Shown in pieces: positions 43,210-52,268 of a stretch of DNA of 64,000 bases. The first letter of the stretch is position 1, and each line of letters opens with the position of its first letter. Position numbers and translations under genes: made by a program. The notes under the pieces are model-generated. The model was not told the origin of the DNA and did no database searches. It saw nothing but the letters and a program-made list of their open reading frames with translations. The stretch comes from CADEED01 sp041395625 (GTDB taxonomy: Bacteria; Pseudomonadota; Gammaproteobacteria; Steroidobacterales; Steroidobacteraceae), in assembly GCA_041395625.1 (NCBI GenBank), contig JAWLAE010000005.1, forward strand, positions 229,851-293,850, in the 5' to 3' direction.

Positions 43210-44182
43210 TCGTACTCAACATCAGTGCGCGCGTGTTGGCCATCGGGTTGTTGATGGCTGCGAACAGCGGCGGTTGCCGACGCAACAGGCGCCAGTTTTC
43301 GCTGCGCAGGATCTGCTGGAGATACTGCACGTTGCGGTCGATCGCTTCGATGTAAGGGTTGCGGCCGTCGAACAGGATTTCCAGATAGCGGTAGGCATGG
43401 TCGAAGCCTGCTTCCAGCCGTTTGGCACGCATTTCCGCCATGAACTGCGGCGTCTGGCGCAACAGATCCAGTCCCGAGGCGTATTTCACGTTCACCGCGC
43501 CGTTCGCAGCGATCGGTAGTGCTACGCCGGCGAGCACGAACTCGGCATACAGTCGATCGCGACATTTTTCCAGGTAACAGCGGTCGGCCATCTGCGCCAG
43601 CAGATCGCCGGTGCCGACCAGATGGCCGATGCGGTGATCGCGTGGATCGGGCGCCGAGATCTGATCGAAGGGTTTTTCGTAGCCGGTGTAGTGGACGATC
43701 TCCGTGGCGATCGAAGTCCAGCGCGCGAGACCAATCTTGGGCAGATAGTCTTCGAGGAACGCCGCGCCACGGGCGACATGCACACTGGTGAACTCGGCGC
43801 CGTTGGCGCGTTCGCGTTCGGTCGATTTGCGCAGATAGCCGACGTCGTGGAACAGGGCCGTGATGATGCCGATCGACGCACGCTCAGCGCCGAAGCGCGC
43901 GCCTGGTTCGGCCTGCAGCTCATAGCCGACGATCAGGCGTGCCGTGGCCAGCGTGATATCGAGCGTGTGCTGCTGATCGTGATAGACGGTGTCGACGCCG
44001 AAGTAGCCGGGCATACGGCCCGTGAACATGCGCTCGAAGTCCTCGAAGGCCTGTTCAAAGGCGGGGAATGCCTGGCCGGGCCAGACGCTGGCGAACAGCT
44101 CTTCGATAGCGCGCCGTACAGCAGGCGCCGAACTGACTTGGACTGTGCCGGTGACGTCGTGATCGCTGCGCCGCTGCTGCAT
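43190..44182 (-). CDS. HD-domain phosphohydrolase-like protein
   Basis: 330 residues. The metal-binding pattern runs H (VYHDQQHTLDITLA), HD (ITALFHDVGYLR), then H in FTSVHVARGAAFLEDYL and D in HLVGTGDLLAQMADR, in HD/PDEase order. No regulatory domain accompanies it. Substrate unknown; nucleotides or cyclic nucleotides are usual for the superfamily. It lies downstream of xthA after a 116-bp interval. Confidence 0.82.
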   Translation of the reverse strand: MQQRRSDHDVTGTVQVSSAPAVRRAIEELFASVWPGQAFPAFEQAFEDFERMFTGRMPGYFGVDTVYHDQQHTLDITLATARLIVGYELQAEPGARFGAERASIGIITALFHDVGYLRKSTERERANGAEFTSVHVARGAAFLEDYLPKIGLARWTSIATEIVHYTGYEKPFDQISAPDPRDHRIGHLVGTGDLLAQMADRCYLEKCRDRLYAEFVLAGVALPIAANGAVNVKYASGLDLLRQTPQFMAEMRAKRLEAGFDHAYRYLEILFDGRNPYIEAIDRNVQYLQQILRSENWRLLRRQPPLFAAINNPMANTRALMLSTIRKAWG

Positions 44183-44267
44183 CGGATGTACGGGTGAACA
44201 GGATGGACCAGTCTAGAGCAGCGCGATCGTCGAACACTAGCCAAGCTGGGAAAACGACTGACAGGCC

Positions 44268-44281
44268 GTGACGTGCGTCAC
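44268..44281. repeat. Palindrome GTGACG-TG-CGTCAC
   Basis: A perfect 6-bp inverted repeat with a 2-bp centre, located in the 116-bp interval between the xthA stop and the HD gene start on the minus strand. Symmetric, GC-rich and without a T tract: more like a regulator site for the HD gene than a terminator. Regulator unknown. Confidence 0.35.
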
Positions 44282-44298
44282 GTTTGTCCGTGCTTTTG

Positions 44299-45066
44299 TC
44301 AATCGAAGTGCGCGATCACCGGCGTGTGATCGGACGGCCGTTCGGCGCGCCGCGGTTCGACATCGATCACGCAAGCACGACAGCGTGCAGCCAGGGCCTC
44401 ACTCGCCAGAATCAGATCGATGCGCAGCCCGTGGTTGCGGCGGAAGGCGGCTTGCCGGTAGTCCCACCAGCTGAAGAGCGCCGGCGGCTGCTCGAACTGG
44501 CGGAACACATCGACCAGCCCAATCGCCAGCAACGCCTGCAGCGCCGCGCGTTCTGGTTCGCTCACCAGGTTCTGCCCCACCCAGGCGGCAGGATCGTGTA
44601 CATCGGCATCCGCCGGCGCGATGTTGAAATCGCCGAGCACCGTGAGTGACGGGTAACGCGCCATCTCGGCCACCAGCCACTCGCGCAGTGCCGCCAGCCA
44701 GCGCAGCTTGTACTCGAACTTCTCGGAGCCGACTGCCTGGCCGTTCGGCACGTACAAATTGATGACGCGGATGTCGCCAACCGTCGTGGCGAGTACCCGG
44801 CGCTGCGGATCGTCGAAGCCGGGGATATCGGTGAGCACGTCGACCATGGGCTGACGTGCCAGCACGGCGACGCCGTTGTAGGTCTTCTGTCCGCTGGCGA
44901 CTGACTGATAACCGAGCGCTGCGATCTCTGCGGTCGGGAAGTCGGCGTCCGGCAGTTTGGTTTCCTGCAGCGCGACGATATCGACCGGATTGGCCGCCAG
45001 CCACTCGGTGAGATGCGGCAGCCGCACGCGCAGGGAGTTCACGTTCCAGGTGGCGATTTTTATCAT
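44299..45066 (-). CDS. xthA: Exodeoxyribonuclease III
   Basis: 255 residues from the ATG at 45066 (MIKIATWNVNSLRVR), which matches the family N-terminus; a GTG at 45081 overlapping the toxin stop is possible. Motifs: DIVALQETKLPD (catalytic Glu), VINLYVPNG, VLGDFNIAPADADVHDP, RIDLILAS and SDHTPVIAHFD. It is the AP endonuclease and 3'-5' exonuclease of base-excision repair. Downstream of the TacAT-like pair on the same strand. Confidence 0.95.
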   Translation of the reverse strand: MIKIATWNVNSLRVRLPHLTEWLAANPVDIVALQETKLPDADFPTAEIAALGYQSVASGQKTYNGVAVLARQPMVDVLTDIPGFDDPQRRVLATTVGDIRVINLYVPNGQAVGSEKFEYKLRWLAALREWLVAEMARYPSLTVLGDFNIAPADADVHDPAAWVGQNLVSEPERAALQALLAIGLVDVFRQFEQPPALFSWWDYRQAAFRRNHGLRIDLILASEALAARCRACVIDVEPRRAERPSDHTPVIAHFD

Positions 45067-45077
45067 CGGACTGTTGC

Positions 45078-45560
45078 TCACGTCGTGGGCAGGCGAATCA
45101 TCAGGGTCAGAGGATGGGTCGGCGAAGGCTGGAATCCGTAATGCACATAGAACTGCTTGGCAGGCTCATGCAGCGCATGCACGAGCAACGCCCGCACGCC
45201 GGCATCGTTCGAGACTGCCACCGCGCGCTTGACGGCATCCTGCAACAGCGCCGCACCCAGATTTTGCCCCTGCGCACCACGGTCAACCGCCAGCCGTCCT
45301 AACACCATCACCGGCACTGGGTCCGGCATGTTACGCCGAACCTTGCTGATCGCGGCTGCATGCGAGACAGCACCCGCGGCCAGCGCGTAGTAGCCTCGTA
45401 CCAAGTCGCGCTCGTCCAGCACGACGAATGTCCGGCTGCTGCCGCTCGATTGGTTGGTGAGGGCGCGGCGTTTGAGCCACTCGTCCAGTGACGGCTCCCC
45501 GCAATCGAATTGGTCCAGCCGATGCGACGAAGTCAGCGGTTGCGGCAACCCCAGCCGCAA
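45078..45560 (-). CDS. GNAT toxin of a TacAT/AtaTR-like system
   Basis: 160 residues starting with TTG 2 bp after the antitoxin stop. The GNAT core has PVMVLGRLAVDRGAQGQNLGAAL with the acetyl-CoA loop, ARRAL-type helix and FYVHYGFQPSP near the end containing the catalytic Tyr. The N-terminal HRLDQFDCGEPSLDEWLKRRA is characteristic of toxins that acetylate the amino group of charged tRNAs. Partner: the DUF1778 antitoxin immediately upstream. Confidence 0.9.
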   Translation of the reverse strand: MRLGLPQPLTSSHRLDQFDCGEPSLDEWLKRRALTNQSSGSSRTFVVLDERDLVRGYYALAAGAVSHAAAISKVRRNMPDPVPVMVLGRLAVDRGAQGQNLGAALLQDAVKRAVAVSNDAGVRALLVHALHEPAKQFYVHYGFQPSPTHPLTLMIRLPTT

Positions 45561-45562
45561 GT

Positions 45563-45841
45563 TCAGCCCTTCGTGGTCTTGCGTGCCCAGGGAGGCTTGA
45601 TCGTCATGAGCCGCTCGAGCCCTGGGTTGGCGGCTGGCGGCGCATCCAGAAGCTTGACGAACTGACGGAACTTCGCGGCGTCCAGTCGAAAGAACACCTG
45701 ATCGAGCAGCACGGATTGCGCCCGGTCGCAGGCCGCCTCGAGCATGAAGTCCGAGCGGTTCTTGCCGAGCAGCCGCGCCGCCTCGTCGATGATATCGCGC
45801 TGCTCGGGTCGTGCACGCAGATTGATGGCGGCATCACGCAT
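45563..45841 (-). CDS. DUF1778 antitoxin (TacA-like)
   Basis: 92 residues from the ATG at 45841. RDAAINLRARPEQRDIIDEAARLLGKNRSDF is the ribbon-helix-helix DNA-binding part of DUF1778, and the C-terminal segment (FRLDAAKFRQFVKLLDAPP) is the toxin-neutralising tail. It should repress the operon through the TATACA boxes at 45861-45898. Confidence 0.9.
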   Translation of the reverse strand: MRDAAINLRARPEQRDIIDEAARLLGKNRSDFMLEAACDRAQSVLLDQVFFRLDAAKFRQFVKLLDAPPAANPGLERLMTIKPPWARKTTKG

Positions 45842-45860
45842 GGTTGCTCGTCCACAGTAA

Positions 45861-45908
45861 CTATACAACAGATATACAGAAGTTACGCCGCTGTATAGCT
45901 GTTGTCAA
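45861..45908 (-). promoter_or_regulatory. Promoter and operator boxes of the TacAT-like operon
   Basis: On the minus strand TTGACA (plus-strand 45903-45908) is a perfect -35, with TAACTT (45880-45885) 17 bp downstream as -10. Three related boxes surround it: CTATACA at 45861, ATATACAG at 45872, and the inverted CTGTATAG at 45891-45898 within the spacer. The layout suits a ribbon-helix-helix repressor that blocks its own promoter. Confidence 0.65.
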
Positions 45909-45924
45909 CACAGAGCGTTGCGGT

Positions 45925-47940
45925 CTACGCGGCCAAACCCAATTGCTTCAGCAAGGGCTCGATCTCCGGCTTGCGCCCGCGGAATTCGACGAACGCATCC
46001 AGCGCTTCGCGGCTGCCGCCCCGCGACAGGATGGCGTCGAGATAGCGTTGCGCCACGGACCGATCGAACACACCGCGCTCCTCGAAGGCTGCGAACGCAT
46101 CGGCGGCCAGCACTTCGGCCCACTTGTAGCTGTAGTAGCCCGCGGCATAACCGCCGGCGAACACGTGGCCGAAGTTGTGTGGAAAGCGGTTCCAGTCCGG
46201 CGGGCGGATCACGGCCACCTCGCGCCGCACCTCTGCCAGCAGCGGCAGGATCTGCGCCCCTCTCGTGGGGTCGTACTCGGCGTGCAGCCGGAAATCGAAC
46301 AGCGCGAACTCCAGCTGCCGCATCGTCGCGAGCCCCGCCTGGAACACGCGCGTGGCGAGCAATTTGTCGCGCGTGTCGGCCGGTAGCGGTTCCCCGGTCT
46401 CCACATGCTGGCTCATCGACTGCAGCACGTCCGGGTGCCAGGCATAGTTCTCCAGGAACTGGCTTGGCAATTCCACCGCGTCCCAGGCCACGCCGTTGAT
46501 CCCCGCAATACTCGGGTAGGCGACGCGCGTCAGCAAGTGGTGCAGGCCGTGGCCGAACTCGTGGAACAGGGTGACCACGTCGTCGTGGGTGAGCAGCGCC
46601 GCCTGGCCGGCCGCTGGCGGCAGGACGTTGCAGACGAGATAGGCGACCGGCAGCGTCAGTTTGCCGTCGATCGCCTGCCGTCCGACGCAGTCGTCCATCC
46701 AGGCGCCGGAGCGCTTGTTAGTGCGCGCGTAGGGGTCCAGATAGAAGCTGCCGATGACGGTGCCGTGCTGGTGGATATCGAAGAACCGCACGTCCGGGTG
46801 CCACACCGCCACGCCCTGGCGTTCCGCGATGCGGAGGCTGAACAAACGGCTGATGACCCCGAACAAGCCGTCGAGCACGCGCGGCAGCGGGAAATACGGC
46901 CGCAGGGCTTCCTGTGAGATGGCGTAGCGATCACGCTGCAATTGCTCGGAGTAGTAGCCGACGTCCCAGGCCTCGAGCGACCGACCGGCAAAGCGCTCGA
47001 GTTCCGCCAGTTCCCGTTCGGCGAACGGCCGCGCGGACCGAACCATGGCCTGCAGAAATTCGAGCACCTCCTGCGGGGATTTCGCCATGCGGGTGGCGAG
47101 CGCGTACTCGGCGTAGTTCCGGTAGCCCACCAGCTTTGCTTGTTCGTGTCGCAGCGCCATGATCTGCTGCATCACGGGTGTGTTGTCGAAGCGGCCCGCG
47201 GTCGGGCCGCGGTCCGAGGCCCGCGTGCTCCAGGCCTCGTAGAAATCGCGGCGCAGCTCGCGCGATTTCGCATCCGACATCACCGCGACGTAGGTCGGTT
47301 GCTGCAGCGAGAGCACCCAGCCGCCGACGCCGCGCTCGGCGGCGAGCTGGCGCGCCTGCTCGATCACCGCGGCCGGCAGACCATCGAGCTCACGCGGATC
47401 GGTGACGGGGCGGCTCCAGGCGTTGGTGGCATCCAGCACGTTCTCATCGAACTTCGACTGCAATTGCGACAGCTCTTCCGAGACCGCCCGGAAGCGTGTC
47501 TTGCGATCCGCCGGCAGACCTACGCCGCCCAGCCGGAAGTTGCGCAGCTGGTGCTCTAGCACCCGGCGCTGTTCGGGATCGAGGCCAGGCCCCTCCTGCT
47601 GTTCGATCGCCTGGTAGGCCTCGAACAGCGCCTCGCTCTGCCCGACTTCGGTGTAGTAGTTAGTCAGCAGGGGCAGGCAGGCATTGTAGGCCGCGCGCAG
47701 TGCCTCGGAATTCATGGCGCTGTTCAGCAGGCCCACTGGCGACCACACCTGCGCCAGTCGATGCTGTGTGTGCTCGAGCGGCATCACCACGTTCTCGAAG
47801 GTTGGCTGCGGCTGGGCTTCGAGCGCCGCGATGACGCGGCGGTGGCTCGCCAGCAGCTCGCGGATGGCAGGCTCGATCGCCGCAGGCGTGATGGCATCGA
47901 AAGGCGGCAGCAGATCGCCGCGCAGCAGCGGATTGGTCAT
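45925..47940 (-). CDS. prlC: Oligopeptidase A (M3 zinc metallopeptidase)
   Basis: 671 residues, close to E. coli PrlC (680). The zinc motif HEFGH lies in DDVVTLFHEFGHGLHHLL, with the third ligand Glu in AWDAVELPSQFLENY. N-terminal FENVVMPLEHTQHRLAQVWS and C-terminal FGHVFAGGYAAGYYSYKWAEV are typical. It degrades signal peptides and short peptides in the cytoplasm. aroE lies upstream of it on the same strand, 15 bp away. Confidence 0.96.
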   Translation of the reverse strand: MTNPLLRGDLLPPFDAITPAAIEPAIRELLASHRRVIAALEAQPQPTFENVVMPLEHTQHRLAQVWSPVGLLNSAMNSEALRAAYNACLPLLTNYYTEVGQSEALFEAYQAIEQQEGPGLDPEQRRVLEHQLRNFRLGGVGLPADRKTRFRAVSEELSQLQSKFDENVLDATNAWSRPVTDPRELDGLPAAVIEQARQLAAERGVGGWVLSLQQPTYVAVMSDAKSRELRRDFYEAWSTRASDRGPTAGRFDNTPVMQQIMALRHEQAKLVGYRNYAEYALATRMAKSPQEVLEFLQAMVRSARPFAERELAELERFAGRSLEAWDVGYYSEQLQRDRYAISQEALRPYFPLPRVLDGLFGVISRLFSLRIAERQGVAVWHPDVRFFDIHQHGTVIGSFYLDPYARTNKRSGAWMDDCVGRQAIDGKLTLPVAYLVCNVLPPAAGQAALLTHDDVVTLFHEFGHGLHHLLTRVAYPSIAGINGVAWDAVELPSQFLENYAWHPDVLQSMSQHVETGEPLPADTRDKLLATRVFQAGLATMRQLEFALFDFRLHAEYDPTRGAQILPLLAEVRREVAVIRPPDWNRFPHNFGHVFAGGYAAGYYSYKWAEVLAADAFAAFEERGVFDRSVAQRYLDAILSRGGSREALDAFVEFRGRKPEIEPLLKQLGLAA

Positions 47941-47955
47941 ACAGTACTCGAGTGG

Positions 47956-48765
47956 TTAGAGCAGGGCGGCAAGCACTGGCCCGGTATCGGGCCGCACGCC
48001 GCGCCACAGATGGAAGGACTCGGCTGCCTGCTCGACCAGCATACCCCAGCCCTTCACTGCATGTTCGCAGCCGCGCTGCTGGGCCCAGGAGACGAACGGC
48101 GTGTCGTTCTTGCCGTAAGTCATGTCATAGCAGACAGTGTCGCGTCCGACGATCGCAGGCGAGACGTCCGGCACGTCGCCGGTGAGCCCGGCCGAGGTGG
48201 CATTGATCACCAGATCGAACGGTTCGCCCGATAGTTCTGCGAAGCTGCAACCGCGCACGGCGCCCAGATCGGCGAACAACGACGCCAGATTGATGGCCCG
48301 TTCCGCACCGCGATTGGCCAGCACGAGTTCGGCCGGGTGTTCGGCGAGCAGCGGGCCGAGTACGCCGCGCGCCGCTCCGCCAGCACCCAGAATCAGGATG
48401 CGCGTGTCGGCGATGCGTATGCTGAGATTCAGAGTGAGATCGCGTACCAGTCCGGCCCCGTCGGTGTTGTCGCCGATGAGGTGGTGGTCGCCCTGCATCA
48501 TCAGCGTATTGACGGCGCCCGCGCGCTCGGCGCGGGCGGTCAACTCGTTAGCGAGGTCGGCGGCTGCTTCCTTGTGTGGTACCGTCACGTTCAGGCCCTT
48601 GCCGCCGGAGGCGAAGAACTCCAGCACCTCGCCGCGGAACTGCGCCGGCGCTATGTCATAGAGCCGGTAGGTGAGGTTCTGGTCCGTCTGGCGCGCAAAC
48701 AGGCCGTGGATGAAAGGGGACCAGCTATGGCTGACCGGGTGGCCCACGACGCCGTACTGATCCAA
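47956..48765 (-). CDS. aroE: Shikimate dehydrogenase
   Basis: 269 residues from TTG at 48765, giving MDQYGVVGHPVSHSWSP and a GAGGGA-like ribosome binding site 8 bp upstream; the longer frame (to 48813) would overlap the start of the divergent sigma-factor gene. SxS substrate motif SHSWSP, catalytic Lys in NVTVPHKEAA, Asp in GDNTDGAGL, NADP loop ILGAGGAARGVLGPLL. Reduces 3-dehydroshikimate in aromatic amino acid synthesis. Confidence 0.94.
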   Translation of the reverse strand: MDQYGVVGHPVSHSWSPFIHGLFARQTDQNLTYRLYDIAPAQFRGEVLEFFASGGKGLNVTVPHKEAAADLANELTARAERAGAVNTLMMQGDHHLIGDNTDGAGLVRDLTLNLSIRIADTRILILGAGGAARGVLGPLLAEHPAELVLANRGAERAINLASLFADLGAVRGCSFAELSGEPFDLVINATSAGLTGDVPDVSPAIVGRDTVCYDMTYGKNDTPFVSWAQQRGCEHAVKGWGMLVEQAAESFHLWRGVRPDTGPVLAALL

Positions 48766-48811
48766 TGAATGGTCCCTCGCAATAAGTGCCGGCAATGGCA
48801 GGTCTTTATAC

Positions 48812-49336
48812 ATGATCGAAGCGGACGCCGGAAAGCGCGCCTCTCAGGGGTTCAACCGCCTGCTGGAAGAGTTGCGGCCAGATCTGGTGCGTTTCGCGTT
48901 TTGGTTGGCGAGGGATCGCCAGGTGGCCGAGGACGTGGTGCAGGAGACGCTGATCCGTGCATGGCGCGCGCAGACCGATCTCAAAGATACGGGAGCCGTC
49001 AAATCCTGGCTGTTCACGATCGCCCGGCGCGAGCACGCGCGTCTCTACGAGCGCAAGCGTTTGCCTACAGTGGAACTGGATGAACTGGTGACGGCGGAAT
49101 CGGCAGAACTGGCAGAGCAGCCCGACGGCGAATGGCACGATTTGCGGCAGGCCATCCTCGGCCTCGCCGAAGAGTATCGCGAGCCGCTCGTCATGCAGGT
49201 GCTGGGCGGCTTCTCGACGCAGGAGATCGCCGACGAGATGGGGCTCACGCAGCAGGCCGTGCTCACCCGGTTGTTTCGCGCGCGCCATCAATTACGGGAT
49301 GCCTATGCAGCCTCGGAAGAGGCGACGGACCGATGA
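48812..49336 (+). CDS. ECF RNA polymerase sigma factor
   Basis: 174 residues. Region 2 (about 22-90; RDRQVAEDVVQETLIRAWRA and VKSWLFTIARREHARLYER) and region 4 (about 112-165; ILGLAEEYREPLVMQVLGG, FSTQEIADEMGLTQQAVLTR) are clear. Its stop overlaps the start of a DUF3379 anti-sigma gene (ATGA). It is divergent from aroE with ~46 bp between starts, so both promoters share a short region. Confidence 0.93.
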   Translation: MIEADAGKRASQGFNRLLEELRPDLVRFAFWLARDRQVAEDVVQETLIRAWRAQTDLKDTGAVKSWLFTIARREHARLYERKRLPTVELDELVTAESAELAEQPDGEWHDLRQAILGLAEEYREPLVMQVLGGFSTQEIADEMGLTQQAVLTRLFRARHQLRDAYAASEEATDR

Positions 49337-50070
49337 ACGAACAGACGACTCACAACCAGCCGACGAGTGCCTACGATTGCGAGCAGGCCCGCTTGCAGAT
49401 CGGTGCTGAGCCGCGGGTGGTGCCAACGGCGTTGGCCGAGCATCTCGAGACGTGTGAGCCGTGCAGTGCCTATCAGCAGCAGACGCTGAAGCTGGAACGG
49501 GCAATCGAACAGGCGCTGGCCGTGCCGGTTGCGCCAGCGGTCAGCGCAGTCGTGCCGATGCCCGCACGTGCAGTGCACCGGCCGCGGCCGTCTTTGACGC
49601 GCTGGGCCATGGCCGCCTCGTTAGTATTGGCGGTGACAATCGGTGTGTTGTTGTGGTCCGCTCGGCCGAGCGATGCGCTGGCTGCGGATATCGTCGCCCA
49701 TATGGCCGGAGAAGCTGCTAGCTGGGATAAGTCCGCTGCTGTGCCTGAATCAGCGCTCACGTTCGTGCTGCGCAAGTCGGGCGTCGATTTGGCGCCGGGC
49801 GCCGCCGTCACTTACGCGCACAGTTGCTGGTTCCGCGGCCAGTTCGTGCCGCATCTGGTGGTGCAGTCGGCCAGTGGCCCGGTCACCGTGATGATTCTGC
49901 CGGGTGAAAAAGTCGCGCGTCAGGAGCGCTTCGTGGAAGCGCCGTACTCCGGCATCATTGCGCCCGTCGACGGTGGCGCGGTGGCCGTGCTGTCGCGCGG
50001 CCAGCGAGGCGATGTCGAGGCCGTGCTCGACACTGTGCTCGCCTCGCTCAAGACCGGCTCGGCTGGATAG
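49333..50070 (+). CDS. DUF3379 anti-sigma-factor-like membrane protein
   Basis: 245 residues from the ATG at 49333. The N-terminal cytoplasmic part has a zinc-finger-like HLETCEPCSAYQQQ (H-x3-C-x2-C) of the anti-sigma type. One TM helix (about 97-113) and a periplasmic DUF3379-like domain follow (ESALTFVLRKSGVDLAPGA, SCWFRGQFVPHLVVQSASG, VTVMILPGEKV). Coupled to the ECF sigma gene, so it should sequester that sigma factor. The 3' end overlaps rlmJ by 23 bp. Confidence 0.9.
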   Translation: MNEQTTHNQPTSAYDCEQARLQIGAEPRVVPTALAEHLETCEPCSAYQQQTLKLERAIEQALAVPVAPAVSAVVPMPARAVHRPRPSLTRWAMAASLVLAVTIGVLLWSARPSDALAADIVAHMAGEAASWDKSAAVPESALTFVLRKSGVDLAPGAAVTYAHSCWFRGQFVPHLVVQSASGPVTVMILPGEKVARQERFVEAPYSGIIAPVDGGAVAVLSRGQRGDVEAVLDTVLASLKTGSAG

Positions 50071-50881
50071 TTAGCACGTCCGATCCGGCGCCACTCGTGT
50101 CGGCTAACAGTCGTTGCAGTTCTGGTAACCACACCCGCATGCGTTCTTCGATCTGCCACGGTGGATTGAGGATGACCAGCGCCGAGCCCGCCAGCCCCGC
50201 ACGGGCATCGCGCGGCGCGCGCCATAGCTGCGACACGAGCAGCGGTTGCTCGGTCGCGCGGCTCAGTTTGTGAAGCCAGCGTTCGAAGTCCGCAAGATGC
50301 TTCACCGGCGCCCATACGCAGTATACGCCGGTGGCGAATCGCTGCAGCCCTGCTGACAGCGCGGCTATGACGCGATCGTAGTCAGCCGGCTCTTCGTAAG
50401 GCGGATCGATGAAGATGAGACCACGGCGCTCGGGCGGCGGCAGCAGCGCCTTGAGCGCGTGGTAGCCGTCACTATTGCTGACCGTCGTGCCGGCAGAATC
50501 TGTTAGCTGCTTGCGTAGCGCAATGCACTCTTCTATTTGGGATTCGAACAGTGCGAGGCGATCCTGTGCACGCAGCACGCGTGCCGCGAGCACAGGAGAA
50601 CCCGGGTATTCGTCCGGATTGGTTCGCACGAGATCGAGCCAGCGAGCGAGTTCCGGTGCTTGCGGCGTCGCAGCCAGCACCCGGCCGACACCCTCACGCC
50701 ACTCTGGCGGCGTTGCAGCATGCTTTCCAAGTGCCAGTCGGTAGGCACCGCGGCCCGCGTGCGTGTCGAGATAGAGAAAACCCGCCTCTTTGCGCGTCAG
50801 CGCATCGAGCAGCGCGACCAGCGTCACGTGTTTGTGGACATCGGCGAAGTTGCCGGCGTGGTAGCTGTGACGGTAATTCAT
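50048..50881 (-). CDS. rlmJ: 23S rRNA (adenine(2030)-N6)-methyltransferase
   Basis: 277 residues from the ATG at 50881 (MNYRHSYHAGNFADVHKHV), the conserved family start. YLDTHAGRGAY is the SAM-binding region and GLIFIDPPYEEPADYDRV holds the DPPY catalytic motif. RlmJ methylates A2030 of 23S rRNA. The start at 50941 used by the longer frame adds 20 non-conserved residues. Confidence 0.95.
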   Translation of the reverse strand: MNYRHSYHAGNFADVHKHVTLVALLDALTRKEAGFLYLDTHAGRGAYRLALGKHAATPPEWREGVGRVLAATPQAPELARWLDLVRTNPDEYPGSPVLAARVLRAQDRLALFESQIEECIALRKQLTDSAGTTVSNSDGYHALKALLPPPERRGLIFIDPPYEEPADYDRVIAALSAGLQRFATGVYCVWAPVKHLADFERWLHKLSRATEQPLLVSQLWRAPRDARAGLAGSALVILNPPWQIEERMRVWLPELQRLLADTSGAGSDVLTIQPSRS

Positions 50882-51019
50882 GACGCAGCGCGGCTGGATT
50901 ATGTGGAATGCCTGACTCCCCATAATCGTGACCCTACTCACAGGAATGCGGGAGTTCGGGGCCTATGGTACGCGGGTGCAGATTCTTGCACTGGCCGCAT
51001 TCGCCGCATGGGAGATGTC

Positions 51020-51646
51020 ATGAGAATCGCCACAGTGACCGTTGCACTGACTGCCGTGGCGCTGGCCGGCTGCGCGTCTTCCATGAGCAAGAACGAGTGT
51101 CGCACCGTGGATTGGCGCACCGTGGGCTATGAAGATGGTGTCGCGGGCCGCTCGGGCAGCCGGATTGCGCAGCATCGCAAGTCTTGTGCTGCTGCCGGTG
51201 TGTCGACTGATCTGGATGCCTATCAGCGCGGGCGCGCGGAAGGCCTACGCGAGTACTGCCAGCCGGAGAATGGCTTCCGCGCCGGCCTCAATGGCCAAAC
51301 CTACGGTGGCTATTGCGCCGCTGACCTCGCCGAGGATTTCACACTGGCGTACGAATCGGGCCAGGAACTGCGTGAGCGACGGGTACGCCTCAATACTGTC
51401 AACTCACGGCTGTCATATGTCCATCGGGAGACAGCGCGCCTCGAGAACCGCATCACGAGTGCGGGCCTGGTGATCGTCGACGGCAAGACGACGAGCGAAC
51501 AACGAGCGCAGGCATTGCTCGATGTGAAGCACATGGTGGAATTGCGCGAACGTCTGCAGGGCGAAATCCCGCAGCTCGAGAGTGACCGGCGACGTTACCA
51601 GTTCGAGCTGGACGAGTACCGTACGCGGATCGCGTATCGGGACTGA
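51020..51646 (+). CDS. DUF2799 lipoprotein
   Basis: 208 residues from the ATG at 51020, with GGAG 6 bp upstream. Lipobox VALAGCAS. The DUF2799 core follows: CRTVDWRTVGYEDGVAGRSGS, HRKSCAAAGV, YQRGRAEGLREYCQPENGF. The second half (about 115-205) is a long charged helix pair (RETARLENRITS, ELRERLQGEIPQLESDRRRY), probably coiled coil. An outer-membrane lipoprotein of unknown function. Confidence 0.88.
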   Translation: MRIATVTVALTAVALAGCASSMSKNECRTVDWRTVGYEDGVAGRSGSRIAQHRKSCAAAGVSTDLDAYQRGRAEGLREYCQPENGFRAGLNGQTYGGYCAADLAEDFTLAYESGQELRERRVRLNTVNSRLSYVHRETARLENRITSAGLVIVDGKTTSEQRAQALLDVKHMVELRERLQGEIPQLESDRRRYQFELDEYRTRIAYRD

Positions 51647-51650
51647 CGGC

Positions 51651-52094
51651 TCAGCGCGGAATGCGCGTGTTCTGATCGCTGACGAGCCGCCAGCGGCGTT
51701 GCTCGAGCTTGAAAACGAAGGTTAGCCAGCTTTCACCGGTGACGGGTTTGCCGTCCTCTACATCGCTGTAGTAGCTGTGCACCGTGAACACCGCCAGGTC
51801 CTTGCCGACTGATTCGAATACCGGCTCGAATCGCATCGACCAGCTGGAGCTCGCAAAAAACTCCTCGTGAAACGCCAGATACTCGGCGCGGGTGGCCGTG
51901 CGCTTGCCGTTTGGCAGGATCAACTGCAACGAATCTTGCGCCGTGATCGTTGCCTCGATGCCGGCCATGTCGCGCGCTTTGATCGCCTCGATGTGCTGCT
52001 GCAGCACTTGTGATGCGCTCGGTGCAGCCGTGGCGGCCACGCTCGCGGCGAGTAACAGTACAACGAATGACGAGATCGTGATTCCGCGAGCCAT
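51651..52094 (-). CDS. Secreted SnoaL/NTF2-like protein
   Basis: 147 residues. Signal peptide about 1-23 (TISSFVVLLLAASVAATA). The mature part has the NTF2-like cone fold pattern: VLQQHIEAIKARDMAGIEATI, YLAFHEEFFASSSWSM, and the C-terminal GESWLTFVFKLEQRRWRLVSDQN. It may bind or modify a small ligand in the periplasm. Converges on the DUF2799 gene with a 4-bp gap. Confidence 0.85.
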   Translation of the reverse strand: MARGITISSFVVLLLAASVAATAAPSASQVLQQHIEAIKARDMAGIEATITAQDSLQLILPNGKRTATRAEYLAFHEEFFASSSWSMRFEPVFESVGKDLAVFTVHSYYSDVEDGKPVTGESWLTFVFKLEQRRWRLVSDQNTRIPR

Positions 52095-52268
52095 AGGTGT
52101 TCCTCGTTGCAGCGACCGGCGATTTGGTAGACTGATATCGTACGCTTTCCGACTTCAGTGGATACAGGGTGACGGATCAATTGCGACGAGGGGACTGTCG
52201 CCGGACGCCGCTACATTCAAGCAGTCGTTGCGGCCGCCTGGTTACTGCCTGACGAATGGGGTGACAGC

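Noticed and set aside
50537..51019. Upstream extension of the DUF2799 frame
   Set aside because: Runs opposite rlmJ; the lipoprotein signal and ribosome binding site place the start at 51020.
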